Shown here: positions 12,701 through 25,500 of the stretch, piece after piece
Position numbering within the stretch: the first letter of the stretch is position 1
Layout of the letters: each line of letters opens with the position of its first letter
Source of the DNA: Micractinium sp. NFX-FRZ
Taxonomy: Eukaryota; Chlorophyta; Trebouxiophyceae; Chlorellales; Chlorellaceae
Assembly: GCA_029339195.1 (NCBI GenBank)
Contig: JAPTJF010000271.1
Coordinates: 20,917-84,916, forward strand
DNA: 64,000 bases
Reading direction: 5' to 3'
Notes under the pieces: generated by a model
Told to the model about the DNA's origin: nothing
What the model saw: only the letters and a program-made list of their open reading frames with translations
Databases searched by the model: none
Translations under genes and position numbers: made by a program

Positions 12701-13649
12701 ACAACCACGTGTGCCCCTTGTGCAGCACATCCATCAAACAAGGAAACACGCAATCGTCCCACTCCAGGCACACACCCGAGGGTGACCCAGTCGCTGGCGC
12801 AGTTGTCCAGGCTCTCCTCCCCCTGCTGGGACGCTGCCCGGGGGCAGGCGTGCCCCTTGTCAAGCTTGTTGGCAGAGTCGCGGACGTAGCCGGCCTTGAG
12901 GGCGACGGGGAAGGCGCATTTGTTGCGCACCGTCACGTTGCCCCACCAGGCGTCGTCGCCGAGCAGGGCGCGGCTGCACGGGTGGCAAACAGTGGCGGGA
13001 GCGGGGGATTTGAGTGAAGGGAGAGGAGCAGTGGTGGGCAAGGCGCGCTTGTTGTGCAGGGTCACCCTGCCAGCTGTCAACGCTGCCTGCTGGAAGCAGG
13101 CGAGGGAGGAGAGGGAGGGAGGGGGCAATCATGAGGCTCGGTGGCGGCACTGGGGGCCGGCACAGATAAGCATGATGCTTTAGGGGTTGTTGAGCAGCGC
13201 GCTGGTGCAGGGGGTGGGCAGGAGGTGCCAGGGGTGCGGAAGAGCAGGTGGTCGACTCAGCAAAGCGGATGGTACCAGCAGTTTTTGAGTTCCGGGACAC
13301 ACGTGGCGCCGGGCTCAATCCCTGGCCAGGCGGCGGCACGCCTTGGCTGGCCGCCAGCTGAACATCAGGTGGTCAGCTGGGTTGCAGGGCCACAGGCCAG
13401 CGAGCAGGGGAAGAAAGAGAGCGTAACTGCTCGTGGCCGGGGTGGAACGGACACACTGTCACGGCGCCGCACACGGGCTGCCTAACAGTTGAGGCGGCAG
13501 TCGATGGCTGCAAGCTGGCAGCTAACTTGTGTTCACAGGTGCCCCACCACATGCACTCACCCTTCGGGCACACGTGCTGCGGAGGACAGGGCGGCGCAGG
13601 CCAGGAGGGCCGCCGCCACGGCGGCGAAGCGCCGGCGGGTCGCCGGCAT
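9713..13649 (-). CDS. Secreted, Cys-rich protein of two similar modules; family not recognised
   Basis: Nine exons on the minus strand join in frame: 13649-13561, 12973-12776, 12434-12342, 11921-11822, 11599-11465, 11291-11218, 10955-10861, 10423-10302, 9790-9713. They give 327 residues and a TAG stop. The N-terminus is a clear signal peptide: three Arg, then an Ala/Leu core ending ALSSA. The mature part holds 14 Cys and four N-glycosylation sequons (NVT, NQT, NET, NAT). It reads as two related modules. Module 1 starts VTVRNKCAFPVALKAGYV, passes through CVWWG and ends ELVITCPGY. Module 2 starts VTVVNKCPVAVQVKFAY, passes through CEWWAP and ends PLVITCDNY. The NKC...P opening recalls small beta-sandwich families such as DUF1036 or thaumatin-like proteins, but I cannot assign it. 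A secretory, cell-wall or periplasmic role is inference. The gene is divergent from SMG8. Confidence 0.75.
9858..13066 (-). repeat. Splice-border echoes in introns of the secreted-protein gene
   Basis: Five introns hold imperfect copies of the following exon's start. They are at 9860-9893 (copy of the last acceptor at 9770-9800), 10495-10540 (copy of the acceptor at 10395-10430), 12009-12062 (copy of 11885-11940; the coding echo SNGDGNLEAYLAPP mirrors SNGDDNPEAYLAP), 12518-12545 and 12629-12655 (two copies of the acceptor at 12425-12445), and 13026-13066 (an echo of coding sequence in exon 2; VTLHNKRALP mirrors VTVRNKCAFP). In gene sense each copy lies upstream of the functional border. Confidence 0.75.
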
Positions 13650-14163
13650 GGGGAGCTGCGGGTCTGAAACTTCAGCAGCTGCAGGGCGTGGTTCGCGGTT
13701 TTAAGCCTGCGGATTGTTCCAGCGAAGCGGTACAGGATGGGACGCGGCGTCAGGAGGCGAAGCGAGGAGAGAGGTGGGTGGCAGGTCGCTGGCGCGCCAG
13801 GGATGCGGCGCGGAGGCTACATAGTGACTTGGCGTCATCGGATGAAGCTACGAGCATACGTGGTGGTGTCGCCGCCCCCCAAGACGGCCCAGCGAGAGGT
13901 TCATGTGCTTGAAGCAAGAGATGCGCACCTCGACCTCCCGCCGGGATATCTCGAAGTAGTATGGGTACTGTGGGTGAACACTGCGGGAGCCTCTGCGTGC
14001 GCTTGCAGGCTCCGGCCGGTTGGAACGCCGCGTTGCACAGCTGGCTCCATGTCATGTTTGCGGCGCGCATTCGGTGCTGGTGCTGGTGCATTGATCGGCG
14101 TAGTCATGTGAAAGCCTCAATGCGATCCAAGAGTTAGAACCGGCTTCAAAACCCTGGCGACAA
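13650..14163. promoter_or_regulatory. Divergent intergenic region between secreted-protein gene and SMG8
   Basis: 514 bp separate two start codons on opposite strands, so both promoters and 5' leaders must lie here. I see no convincing TATA box or repeated operator-like motif. Confidence 0.5.
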
Positions 14164-17100
14164 ATGCTGGTCGTGTCGGTGCTCGGTGAGCGCCTGGCCT
14201 CTCTAAATGCGATCATCATCGTTATTGTGTGATCTGACTGCAATTGAGTTGGCCCCCGCTGCAGGCGACACCCTGGGCGAGGTCCAGGCCGCTGTTGGGA
14301 GGCTGGCGGGGTGCTCTCTGCCCCACGCCCTTCGTCTCCCGCACCAGTCGGCACTGCAGCCCCAGGGATGGCTACAGCAACGCTGTTACGCCTACCAAGA
14401 CGGCGACACACTGTGGGTCGGTATGGCGGTGGGCAGCGGCGGCGGCGGCGGCGCGCTGCCACTAGAGGCAGCACGGGTGAGTTTGCCCCAAACTATGCAG
14501 TGCCTAGGTGTGTACCGAGCACACAACACTGGTGTCCCTTCTACTGGGTGGCATGGCTGCCAGGAATCCCGGTTGCACGCCCACCTCCCACCCGCTCACC
14601 GCACCTGCACCCACCGCCCGCGCTGCAGGAGGCTGAGGCGTGCGCTGCGCGGGCCGCTCTGCTCGCCTTCCTCACCTCCCACACCGTCGTCTGGCTGCAC
14701 ACTGCTGAGCAGCTGGCCGCCAGCGGCAGCACCCAACTCATGCACCGCCTGCGCCTGCTGCAGCACCTCAAGTCCGCGCTTCTGCCCGGCCTGCCGTCGC
14801 TGCTGGGCGTGCCCGCAGCCCGGGCCAACCCCTCCCTCCCAGGCCTCTGCATACCCCAACTGCTGGTGCTGGCACAGGCAGGGGCAGCGGGTGCGCCGGG
14901 GCAGCTGACAGCAGACGCGCTGGAGGCGCAGCAGCAGTGGCGCGGCGCTGCCGAGCGCCGGCTGCGGCTGCTCATGAAGTGCTGCCGGGTGCTGCAGCCA
15001 GAGGAGAGCGCCCGGGCGCTCTGCTCCCTGCCTCCCGCCCCCAGCCCTCTCGTGCTGCTCATACCAGAGCGGCTGGGTAGTGGGGGCCACGTCGAGCTTG
15101 TGGCCGCTGCGCTGGCTGAGCTGTCGCTGCCAGCTGGCACCAGCCAGGCAGCGGGGGCTGGCCGGGCTGTGGCGCCGTCGCCGGCGGCAGCAGTGGCCGC
15201 AGCGCTAGCACCGGTTCGGGCCGCGGTGGCTGGCATGGCAGCGGACGGTGTTGACGTGGCAGAGCAGGTGCTGAGCTGGCGCCGGGCTGTTGCCAGCCTG
15301 GCAGCCGTTCTCGAAGCAGCGGCGCTCAAGGCCAGCTCCGGCGCCAGCGGCGGCAGCAGCGGGACCAGCAGCGCTTGCAAGGCAGCTGAGCCGGCAGCTG
15401 GAACGGCAGCAGGAGCAGGAGCAGCAGCCGGGGCAGTTTCTGATGTGGCGGTCCCTGCTGAGGTGGCAGCGGCGGTAGCCTGGCAGGAGGCGTGTGGGGA
15501 TGGCGTGCGGCAATTCTCTCTGGCCTCTTGCAAGCGAGCGGCGGCAGTGGCGTCGGATGCGTACCGCCGCAACACGCCTGCCCTGCTGCCTGCCGCTGGG
15601 CACGCTGTGGCACTGCAGGTCTGTGGGGCCTGGGTGGGGGTGGTGCCAGGCAGGGGCGGGTGCGCCATGGAAGTTTGGGGCGCCTGCGTGCCGCCCGCTG
15701 TGTCAGGCAGGCCGTGTGCCCATCCACATATGGTCTGTCTCTTTTGCAGATGGCAAGCTGCATCGTGGCTGGCCACTCATTGCACCCTCCTGCCACCCAT
15801 CCTCCATCCCCCCTCTCCTACGCTGCCTGCAGGCCGCCCTGAGGCTGTACCGCAGCCTGGCGCGCGGCACGGCGGCGGCTGAAGGCGCACGTGCTCTGCA
15901 GGAGCAGCTGGATACATACTGGAGGGAGGGACACATGCAGTGCGATGCCGTCTCCTTCCTGGGTGGGTGCTGATGCTTTTGCATTGTTGCCTGTGTGTGT
16001 GTCGGCTGCAGCGAGGTGGTGCCTTCATTCTGGGTGGATGAGAACAAGGTGCCCGTGCTCCTGCCCCCGCATCTCCCTGCCTGCCTGCCTCTCTGGCCGC
16101 GCTCCTGCACGCGTGCCTGCCTGCCCATGTGCCTGCCTGCCTGCCCAACCACGGGAACAACAAGCAGCAGTCGTGTGTGTTACCGCTGGCTGCCCCTGGC
16201 ACGCCTCCGAAGTCCTGCGCCCCGAACTGGTCGCCACCTGTGTGCAGGGAACCCATGTTGCCTGCCAGCACACGACCCAGCGCAGCAAGCCCACACCAGC
16301 ACCCCCAGCGGCGGGCCCCGCCCCCAGTTGCTGCTAACCAGCGGCACAGGGGGGCAGCAGCACAGCATTCCAGAGCCTTTCACAGTCACAGAGCTGCAGC
16401 GGGCGGCAGCAGCGGTTGCGTCAGACAGCGCCGGCGCCGAAGCACGGTCACAGTTTTACGTGCGGCGCCTGGCAGCGCCCGCAGGTGGGCAGGCCGCTGC
16501 TGCGCTGGCAGGGGCGCGGGTGGCGGCGGCGGAGGCGGCGGGGGCTGCACTGTCTGTCACGGCAGCTGCAGAGGAGGCGGCCGCAGCAGCAGCTGACGAG
16601 GTAGCAGCGGCTGCAGCGGCAGAGGAGGAAGCCGCAGGCGAGGGGCCAGGCGCAGGCGGGGGGTACAATCTGAGCGGAGCAGGACACAGCAGCGGGGAGG
16701 AGGACGAGGAGGCGCAGCTGGGCGGCGGCTGCGGCGGCACTGACGTTGCGGCCGGCGGCATTGGGGAGCCTGCTGCAGCGGCGGCCGTCGCAGCGGCGGC
16801 TGCCGTGGTGGGGCTGCCAGCGGCAGGCTGCTGGCTGGAGGTCCATGTGTTAGGCAAGCGGTCGGAATGGAAGTCTGCTGCCCTGGCAGCCGCCCTGCTG
16901 CTCGACGGGCAGCCTGGCTGGCTGCGTGCCGGCGGCTGCATGTTTGGCACACTGCCGTTGGCGGTGAGTGTGCTGGGGTGCCAGCAGCGCGCCAGCTGGG
17001 CATTCCTGGGTGTGTGCTATGCGTGCTGTGCGTGCCTGGAAGTGGCCTGGCAAAGGACCACTGTGCTGCGCATGCATCCTAGCCAGCTGTGTCCTACGAG

Positions 17101-18561
17101 AACGCCACATCACCATTTGAGGTGAGCCCAGTTGCTTGTGAAAGAGGGCGGCGCTGGATGCATGCGAGCATGCAGGCTTCAGGGGTGCCTCTCTGACCAG
17201 GCCTCCACCCAGCCGCTGCCCGCTGCCTGCAGGTCGCGCTGCCACCCAGGCCGGGGCAGCTCAAGCAGCAGCAGCAGCAGCAGCAGCAGCAGGCAGCCGC
17301 CCAGGCGCAGGAGCAGGCAGCCGAGGATTTCCCTTCCCTCGAGTTCCCTTCCCTCGAGGAAGTGAAACAGCAGGCGCAGCGGCAGAAGCAGCGCCCGCCT
17401 GCGGCGCAGCGGAAGCAGCAGCAGGCGGGCGGGGGCGGTGACAAGGCGTCCCCTCAGCCGCCCCGGCTGCTGACGTGGCCGGGATGGCCCTCTGCCGAGT
17501 CAGCAGTGGCAGCAGCAGCGGGCGCAGCAGGGGCACAGCAGTGGCAGCAGGCGCGGCATGCGCCGCTCTTTGTAGCTGCCGGCAGGCCGCGTGCGCAGGC
17601 GGGAAGAGGCATGCGGCAGCGCGGCGGGCGAGCGCTGCCGCACGGCCCGCTTGCAAGTACCGGGGCTTCCCTGCCCGGCAGCGCCGCCGCCCCTGCATCT
17701 GCAGGCCCCGCGGCGGCAGCAGCAGCGGCGGTGGCATCCGGCACAGCAGTGGTGGAGCAAGCAACACTCCTGCTCGGTTTCGAGTACGAGTCAGTGCAGG
17801 GCCAGCGCCTGCTGCTGACGCCTGCCCTGCTGGCGGCTGCCGCCCAGAGCTCCCTCGACGCCGTGTCTGTGCGGCAGCATGCGCCGGCGGTTGCGCAGGC
17901 AGCGGGCCCGGGCCCCGCCACCCTGGCGGCAGCGGCGGCGGCAGCGGCAGAGGTAGCGGCCGGCTCCGGCCCCGCCGGTGCGGCAGCTTTTCTGCTGCTG
18001 CGGGACCTCCCCGTCTGGCTGCAGCTGCCGGGCGAGCAGCTGGCGGCCCTGTCGGGCGCCGGCAAGCGGCGCAGCGGGCCGCCCGGCGCCGCCGCCGCTG
18101 GCCCCGAGCGCCTGGTCTGGATGCAGCTTCGGCACCTGCTTGTGGGCACCCCCGAGGTCGCAGTCCCTTTAGAGGCCGCCCCCACGCTGCAGCTGGAGGT
18201 GCCGCGGGAGATGCTGGCGCCAGCTGGACTGCCAGCAGGACTGCCAGCGGGCACAGCGGGCACAGCGGGCACAGCAGCGCCACCTGGCGGCAGCGGCGGC
18301 ACGGTGCAGCTGAGGTACCACCTGGCCGCCCCGGTGGCCCTCCCGCCTGGCAGCTTCTGCGTGCTGGCGCTGCCCTGGCTGCTCACCGCCCCCATGGCTC
18401 TTGAAGCAAGGGCAGGCGGGGGAGAGATCGGCGGCGCTGCGCCTGCTGGGGTCCCCGCTGGCCCAGCTGCGCTGATTCGCCCCTCAGGGCCGCTGAGAGC
18501 CGTGCTGCTGGGCGGCACGGCAGTGCGGCCGGCTGTGGCGGCTGCCGAGCAGCAGGCATGA
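14164..18561 (+). CDS. SMG8: SMG8, nonsense-mediated decay factor
   Basis: SMG8 with SMG9 binds and regulates the SMG1 kinase that phosphorylates UPF1 in mRNA surveillance. Six exons join in frame: 14164-14185, 14265-14476, 14629-15618, 15833-15962, 16248-16963, 17233-18561, giving 1132 residues (human SMG8 is 991). Support in order: an N-terminal MLVVSVLGDT strand; a G-domain-like block LLAFLTSHTVVWLHTAEQL, then CIPQLLVLAQ, RRLRLLMKCCRVL and SPLVLLIPE; the family motif LYRSLARG...LQEQLDTYW followed by QCDAVSFLG, where relatives have ARGPA and QQC.ALSLTG; a C-terminal domain with LLLGFEYESVQGQR, AFLLLRDLPVWLQLPG, WMQLRHLLVGTPEVAVPLE and SFCVLALPWLL. Ala/Gly and Gln linkers (about residues 560-690 and 700-860) account for much of the extra length. 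The phase of the 15962/16248 join decided that acceptor. Confidence 0.9.
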
Positions 18562-19553
18562 GCGCAGGGGCAGTGTTTTCCTCCTTTCAAGGTCAAATTT
18601 TTGACCACATGTGCTGCAAATGGTTCCGCTGCTTGGTACCTAGCTCTGGCTGTTTCCATTTGCTGTGACCCTCCTGCCGAGCTGGCTCTGCAATCGTTTG
18701 GTTACACGGTGTACTGCACGGTGGTTTGTCGGATGCAGCCATTCAAGAGCAGTCCAAGACATCAAGAGAGACGGTTGAAAAAGGGAGGGGAAGGGGATCC
18801 TGGGGTGGCAACAGCGCTGCCAAGGCGGCAATGGGTTTAAAAAAAACAAGGCCAGGGGGGCGGCGTCGGGCGCCGAATCAAATGCTGGAGTGGGCTGCCT
18901 GCCTGCCTGCCTGCTGAACGGGGCCGGCGTGCTGCGTGGCTGGAGACAGCACGGGGCCCTGCAGGGGCGAGAATTGCATGGTGACACAGGCATGGTGGGG
19001 ACGGGCTCACACGCAAGGACATGGGACGGGCATTAGTGGCAAAAGGATGGTACGGGGCTGGTGGGACTTTGGCGGGCCGAGGCGGCGGTGGGCCCCTGTT
19101 GGCCCACAAAGGAAGGGGTGTGGAGGAGGGCAGTGCGAACCCAGGATCCCGGCCAACCGCCTTCTGGCGGGGCTGGGGCAGGGCGCTAAGCTGGGCGGAA
19201 CGGGTTGAGAAAAGATCGGACATAGGGGGCTTGAACAAAAAAGGGACTTCAGGAGCAAACCTAGTAGAGTAGGGCGGTAGTGCGGGGGAAGTAGTGCAGG
19301 GGAAGTAGTGCGGGGAAGCTGGTACCGCCAAGCGACTCGTGGTCTCTGCATCTCTACAATGCATGCCTGGGCCTCGCTTCGTGACTGTCGTCAGAGGGGG
19401 TGCGTGCGATGCCAGCTGGAGCAGCGGGCGGGAGACGGGCCGCCTGCCTGCCCGCAGCTGCCGGGCGACTGCGCCGGGGCAGTCAGCACATGACAGCGCT
19501 GCCTGCCCGCAGCGGCCGTGCCAGCTCAGCTTGGCTGGGATGGGCTCTGCTTA
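18562..19553. other. Convergent intergenic stretch, SMG8 / ABC transporter
   Basis: Both genes end here, so it should contain two 3' untranslated regions. I found no TGTAA close to either stop, no gene and no strong repeat apart from a short tandem GGGGAAGTAGTGC near 19280-19315. Confidence 0.55.
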
Positions 19554-22500
19554 TCACCGGTTCTGGAAGTTGAGGGACTTGAGGGAGATGATGGAGGTGA
19601 TTCGGAAGACGATGACAAATGCCAGCAGGATCACGACCACGGGGCCGCGCATGCTGTACCTGCAACAAAAACGACGTGGAGTGGGCCACCACACAAAGCG
19701 TTGAGGGAAGGCTGGGTTCACGGCACAGCGGGGCGGCGGGGCGGCAAGCGCACGGCACGCAAGGTACGTGCCCTTGCTGGTCGCCTCGCCTTCCCTCCTG
19801 TGGCCCTTCTCTGCTGGCCACCAAGCCTGACGGCTGAGCAAATACTCACTTGTAGCCGGGTGCCCCTCCTCGCACAACCGCCCCCCGAGCCCAAGCAACA
19901 CCCTGAATGCTCTTTTTCCCACTCACTTGTAGCCAAAGCGGTCTTCCAGGAACTGGTTGACGGGGATGGGCTCTCCGTCAAAGTCGATGGGGTTGGTGAG
20001 GTCTCCCAGCTGGGTGACAATCAGGCCGTACAGCGTGTAGGAAATGGGGTTGGTCCTGCGGAGGGGACGGGAGGGGGCGGGCAGGCAGGCAGGGGGCAGG
20101 GACGCACTGTTAGAATGTGCAAGGAAGGCAGGGTTCCACAGACAGACGCCTCTGCATGGCTGGCCGAATGCCCATCCCTGGCCAACAGGCACGCTGTGCG
20201 GACACACCTCCCCCCATCTGCAGGGGCCCCACCTCCCACCCCCCCCACGCACCAGTAGCACCAGATCCACCAGCCGGGGATGGCCTGCGCAGGGGGAAGA
20301 GGCGGGGAAGGCGAGGGGGCACGGGCTAGGCTCAGGCCCAGGCCAGGCTGGAGAGGGCGCGCTCGCGCGGGAGCACACACAGTAGCAGCAGCAGCAGCAG
20401 CAGCAAGAACACGGCAGCTTGCCCCTGCCTGCTCCACACCCAGCAGCCGCAGCCGCGGCCAAGCAGGCGCGCACACTAGAACCCTCCCTGCTTCGGCTGC
20501 TCACCGACTGCGGGATGAGGAAGCCGCACATGAGGTTCCAGAAGCCAAAGAAGAAGGAGGAGAGCAGGCCGGCCAGGCCCATGTCGGGGGTGAGGTTGAT
20601 GCACTGCAGGGGGGAGGGAGCATGGCCAGGCAGGCAGCACGGGGCGCAGGCAGGTGAGTGCCAGGGGGGCAGGGAGGGAAGGCGGAGAGCCGGGCTCATT
20701 CAGCCCTCGCCTGGGGTGAGGTTGGGGATGCGCCGGCAAGGGTGAACGGCTTTGGGCAGGCGTGGCAGGGGGGGCGTAGTCAGGGCCAGGCCCGCACCGC
20801 TGCCCACGGGGGCACACCACATGCTCGAGCACGGCCGGTCCATCACGGTCCATCACGGCACAGCACAGCACAGCACAGACCCCTGCTGACACCCCCGCAC
20901 GCCGCCCCCGGTCGGCACTGCACAAGCACATGTAGAGCACAGCAGGCCCAGCGTGCACAGCGCAGCGCAGCGCCAGCGCCTCACCATCATGCCGAATGCC
21001 GTGAAGAGCGCCAGCGTGAGGCCAAAGATGAGCGTGAACCAGAAGAACTTGGCTGCAGGGCGGGGGCGGGAAGGGCGGCGAGTGCACGTGGTTGCGTGGG
21101 GTGGCTTCCAGAAGACAGGAAACCGGCGCTGGCTGCATGCCGGGGCGCGGGAGGCACGCCTGTCCTAGCTGCCCACAGGCCAGCGCAGTCCATCCCACGC
21201 AACTGCCACGGCCCTCTCGCACCACAACCCAGGCAGCACCCCGAATCAAGCATATTATGCCAGCTCACACAATCACACAGCCCATGGGCTGCTGTCGCTC
21301 ACCCGCATCCGCTGCAAAGCCCACCATCCAGTACACGATGCACGAGTAGATCACGGTCTGCCGGGGGGTCAGGGGGTCAAGCGGGGGGGCAGCGGGGGCA
21401 TGCTCGGGGGGCGGGGTGCACAGGGCCTGGGCGGGGGGCTGACATCAAGGCATGCCAGACATGTGAGCGCAGCATGCATTAGGCCCGCCTTCAAGCCACT
21501 CATGTTTCCTGGTGCTGGGACACGCGCACGACCAGCCAGCGCCAGGGCAGGGCAGCCCCAGGGCGGCCTGCATGCTCCCTCATCTCCCAAGCCGCCCAAC
21601 TCAACAGGCAACTAGATCAGTGTAGCTCACCTGCGCCACAATGTATGGCAGCTCCACGTTACCCTGGGCGATGGCAAACGGCATGGCGGTGTACATGCCA
21701 GCCGCACGCTCCCGGTAGAAAACAGACCTGCAATGGGGGGGGGGCGGGCGAGCAGCAGTGTTGTCAGCACAAGTGTTGTGGGTTGGGGATGGGAGATGGG
21801 GGCGGGGCTCTGTGAAGGGGTGCGCCGCTGGCAAGGCGCCCGGCGTCTGCCAACATGCAGCCCACAAACACGGCTACGGAAGAACAACCTTGACCTAAGA
21901 TGACACACCGCTACCCGCACTCACCGCTGCACCCCGACCGTGTGCTGCACGGTCATGGAGTTGGTGAAGCCCACAAAGAGGGTGGAGGAGAAGAGCATGC
22001 CCGCAATGTTGAGCACGCCGCTCAGGGAAGAGCTGCGGGTGGAAAGGGAGGGCAAGGGGGTGGGGTGCGGTGGGGTGGGGATGAGTGGGGGAGGAGGAAG
22101 GGTGAGAGCTGGGGCGGGAAGGCAGCGCATCCAGGTGGCAGCAGGGGAGAATGTGGCCTGGGATGCACGCAGCAGCAGCAGCAATCAGCGAGAGACAGAG
22201 AAGAGAAGAGAGACACAGCCGCACCCGGCTGGCCCATCAGCCAGAAGAACAGGCCAAGCCACAGCTGGCGGGCCACGCACAGCCGGCCAGGCAGGCAGCA
22301 GGCCAGCGAGCAAGCAAAGACAGGCGGGCAGGCCACTCACGAGTTGCCGCCCTGGTCCCAGGCCAGCGAGCCAAACACGATGCCGACCAGCAGGGTGACG
22401 GCCAGGCGGACAAGCTGGTAGTCGGGCAGGCGGTTGTACATCTGGAACAGGCGCTGCAGATTGGGAATGGGGAGGGGTTTGCAGGGAGGAGGGCGGGGGG

Positions 22501-25500
22501 GGAGGGGGCGGTGAGAGGGGGGTGACCGGGGACGGGCTGTACATGTGTCACAGGAGGGGCAGGCGTTGGTTCGCAGGCCAGAAGGGGAGTGGAGGCGACT
22601 AAATTTAAGTGTTTGGGGAACTGCATGCAGCCTGCAGCATTTACCCTTCTTGAATTTGTAGCCACTTGCTTCCCTCTGCTGTGCATTGAAGTGCCACCGC
22701 CATCGCCCCACCCACCCTGCCCCACCCACCCTCACCCTTGGCTGCACCCCTCGCCCGCCACCTTGAGCAGCACCACATACAAGAACAGTACGCACCTCCA
22801 AAGCCGGTTTCCCTCTTGAACATGCTTCCTGCCTTCTTGTCAATCCCTGTGCTGTGCTCCCATCGTGCCCTCGTCCCGCCTCACCCCCTCGCCTGCCTGC
22901 CTTCCACCCCTCACCTTGAGCAGCACATATGTCAACTACTGGAACAGGTGGGAGTGTAAACTACTGGAACAGGTGGGCCCGCCAACGCCATCCCCAATTC
23001 CCCACCCCACCCTTCCCCATCCCCCCTCACCTTGAGCAGCACCACATACTGGAACAGGGGCCCCGCCACCGCCAGGTCGCCGTACACCAGGTCGCGCGCC
23101 CCCGGGGCCGGCGAGTGCGCCTCCTCAATGATTCGCCCCATGCTGGCGGCCATCTGGGAGGTGGCATACACCTCGCCAAAGTCGACGCCCAGCTTGTGCT
23201 CAAAGGCGGGCGACGTCTGCTCCAGCATCCTGGAGAAGAGGGAAGACGCAGGGGCAGGGGGGGAGAAGAGGGCGGAGGGGTGAGCGGGGATCAGGAGCGG
23301 GGCACCTCGCCCAACCTAGGGTCTGGGTAGGAACCTGACCACCACAGAGAGGAGGGGAAGGAGTGACAACGAGGCAGGGAGGGGGGCCCACACTGGCTGC
23401 CCAGTTTGCTCAGTGCACCAGCCACGATACGAGACAGCATGCTGCTGCGCTGCACCCAACCGTATCACCATTGCCCCCCCATCCAGCGCGCCCACCCACC
23501 AGTTGGCGGGGTTGTACTGCGTTGGGCAGGGGGTGACGCCCGGGATGGACTGGAAGTATGAGACGAGGTGCTCGCTCTCCCACCCCAGCTGGCCAAAGTA
23601 GACGCACACGCCGCCCGGCTTGAGCACCAGCAGCTCGTCAAAGGCCTGCAGACAAAGGGGGGTGCAGTGGGAGGACGCGACTTTAAGAACAAAGGCGTGC
23701 ACAGGCGATGCGGCCAGTGCTGCACCCTGAACCTGTTGCTAGAGGGCTGGCGGATGGCGCACGTCAGACGCAGGCGCGGGGGGCAGTGCATGCAAGATAG
23801 CTGCACGCAGGCAGGGCGGCACTATGCAGTGCCGTGCAATGCAGTACCTCCTCACCTCGAAGATGTCGATGGAGGGCTGGTGGATGGTGCACACCACGGT
23901 GCGCCCCGTGTTGACGGTGGCACGCACGGTGGACATGACCAGGGAGGCGGCGCGGGCGTCCAGGCCCGTGGTGGGCTCGTCCATGAAGACCTGGGGGAGG
24001 GAGGCGGGGGGGGGGCAGGGTGGGAGGGGGCCAGGTGGAGGCAGGGGAGGGGAAGCAAAGGACGAGGGGGAAGCGTAGGATTGAGGAGCCAAGGGAGAAG
24101 CGGGTTGCAGGGGGGGCACAGCCGGCCAGCCCAGAGAGGGGCGGGCACGGCAGCCGCCCAGCCCGGGCCTGGGTTCCAAGGCACAGCAGGCGCAGCAGGC
24201 GCAGCAGGCAGGCGGACAGCAGGCAGGCGGGCTCACAATGGATGGGTTGGCCACCAGCTCGACAGCGATGGTCAGCCGCTTGCGCTGCTCCACGCTGAGC
24301 CCGCTGACGCCCAGCTCGCCGATGTGCGCGTGACGCAGGCGGTCCAGCTCGGTCAGCTCCAGCACCTGCAGCCAGCCGCCAGGCGCACGCAGCAGTGGAA
24401 AGCAAGGTGACAAGCGGAGCCGTCCACCGCCAGCTCTGCCTGCGCGAGGTGCACATCGCGTGGCCTGTCCAGGCACCCGGTCTGGCACTAGCACTGTCTG
24501 CAACACTGCGGAGCAGGCACCCCCACACACCACACCACCACCTCCTTAATGAACCCTCCTTGGCCTCACACCCCACCATGGTACCCAGCACAGCGGACGC
24601 ACCCCTGCCACACAACCCTGCTAAGACAAGCCACCAGCCCGCCCCACCCCCGCCCACCTCCTCGTTGAACTCCCTCTTGGCCTCACACACTTGATCATGT
24701 GGAAGCATCCCTGCCCCACAACCTAGGAACAATAACCCCCACCCACCTCCTCAATGAACTCCTTGCGTGTCTCCTTGGCCACGGTGGAGGGCAGGCGCAG
24801 GGTGGCGGAGAAGGCCAGCGCCTCGCTGACCGTGGCCTGGGGCAGGTGCACGTCCTCCTGCTCCACGTACCCGGTCACGCGCGCAAACGTCTTCTGGTTC
24901 TTGGGGAAGCTGCGGGGCAGAAGGGGCGGCGGGGGCAGCACGGTGCGGGCAGGTCGGTCGGTTGGCAGGCGGGCAGGTTGACAACAAGGCGAGCGGCGGG
25001 CGAGTGTGCACGCGCGGCATAGACGCGGCCACCATCACTGGCGGTGCTGCCGGAGCAATTGCATGCACGCAGGTGCAATGCCCACCCTCCCTAACTGTGC
25101 CCATGCCTGTGCCGCCCTGCCACATCAGACAGAGGCCGTCGGTCAACTCGAGCCAGCCGGTCAACTCGGGCCAGCCGGACCCACAGCACAGCACAGCACA
25201 GCACCCACCCGTTGACGTGAATCTCGCCGCTGATGGTGCCCCCAGTCTTGCGCCCAGCCAGCACATCCATCAGGGTCTGGGCAGAGGAAGGAGCAGGGGT
25301 GCATTGCATTGCATTGCACCAGTCAGCACGTGTGGGGAGGGGCCACATGTGAGGGGTGGCCAAAAGTGGGCAGGTCAGGAACAAGTGTGGGGCAACGGCT
25401 GGGCGGGGCACGATCGGGTTAACCTGCTCTGAAAACCGCTATATGTTATAGCCCAGCTATAACTGCTGTTATCTGCTGCAGCGGAGCGGCAGTACTGCAG

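Noticed and set aside
14541..15776. 411-codon open frame on the minus strand
   Set aside because: It lies opposite the large SMG8 exon, which has family motifs and consistent splice sites. GC-rich third positions create such antisense frames.
17261..18659. Long Ala/Pro/Arg-rich frames on the minus strand
   Set aside because: Antisense shadow of the last SMG8 exon; no motif.
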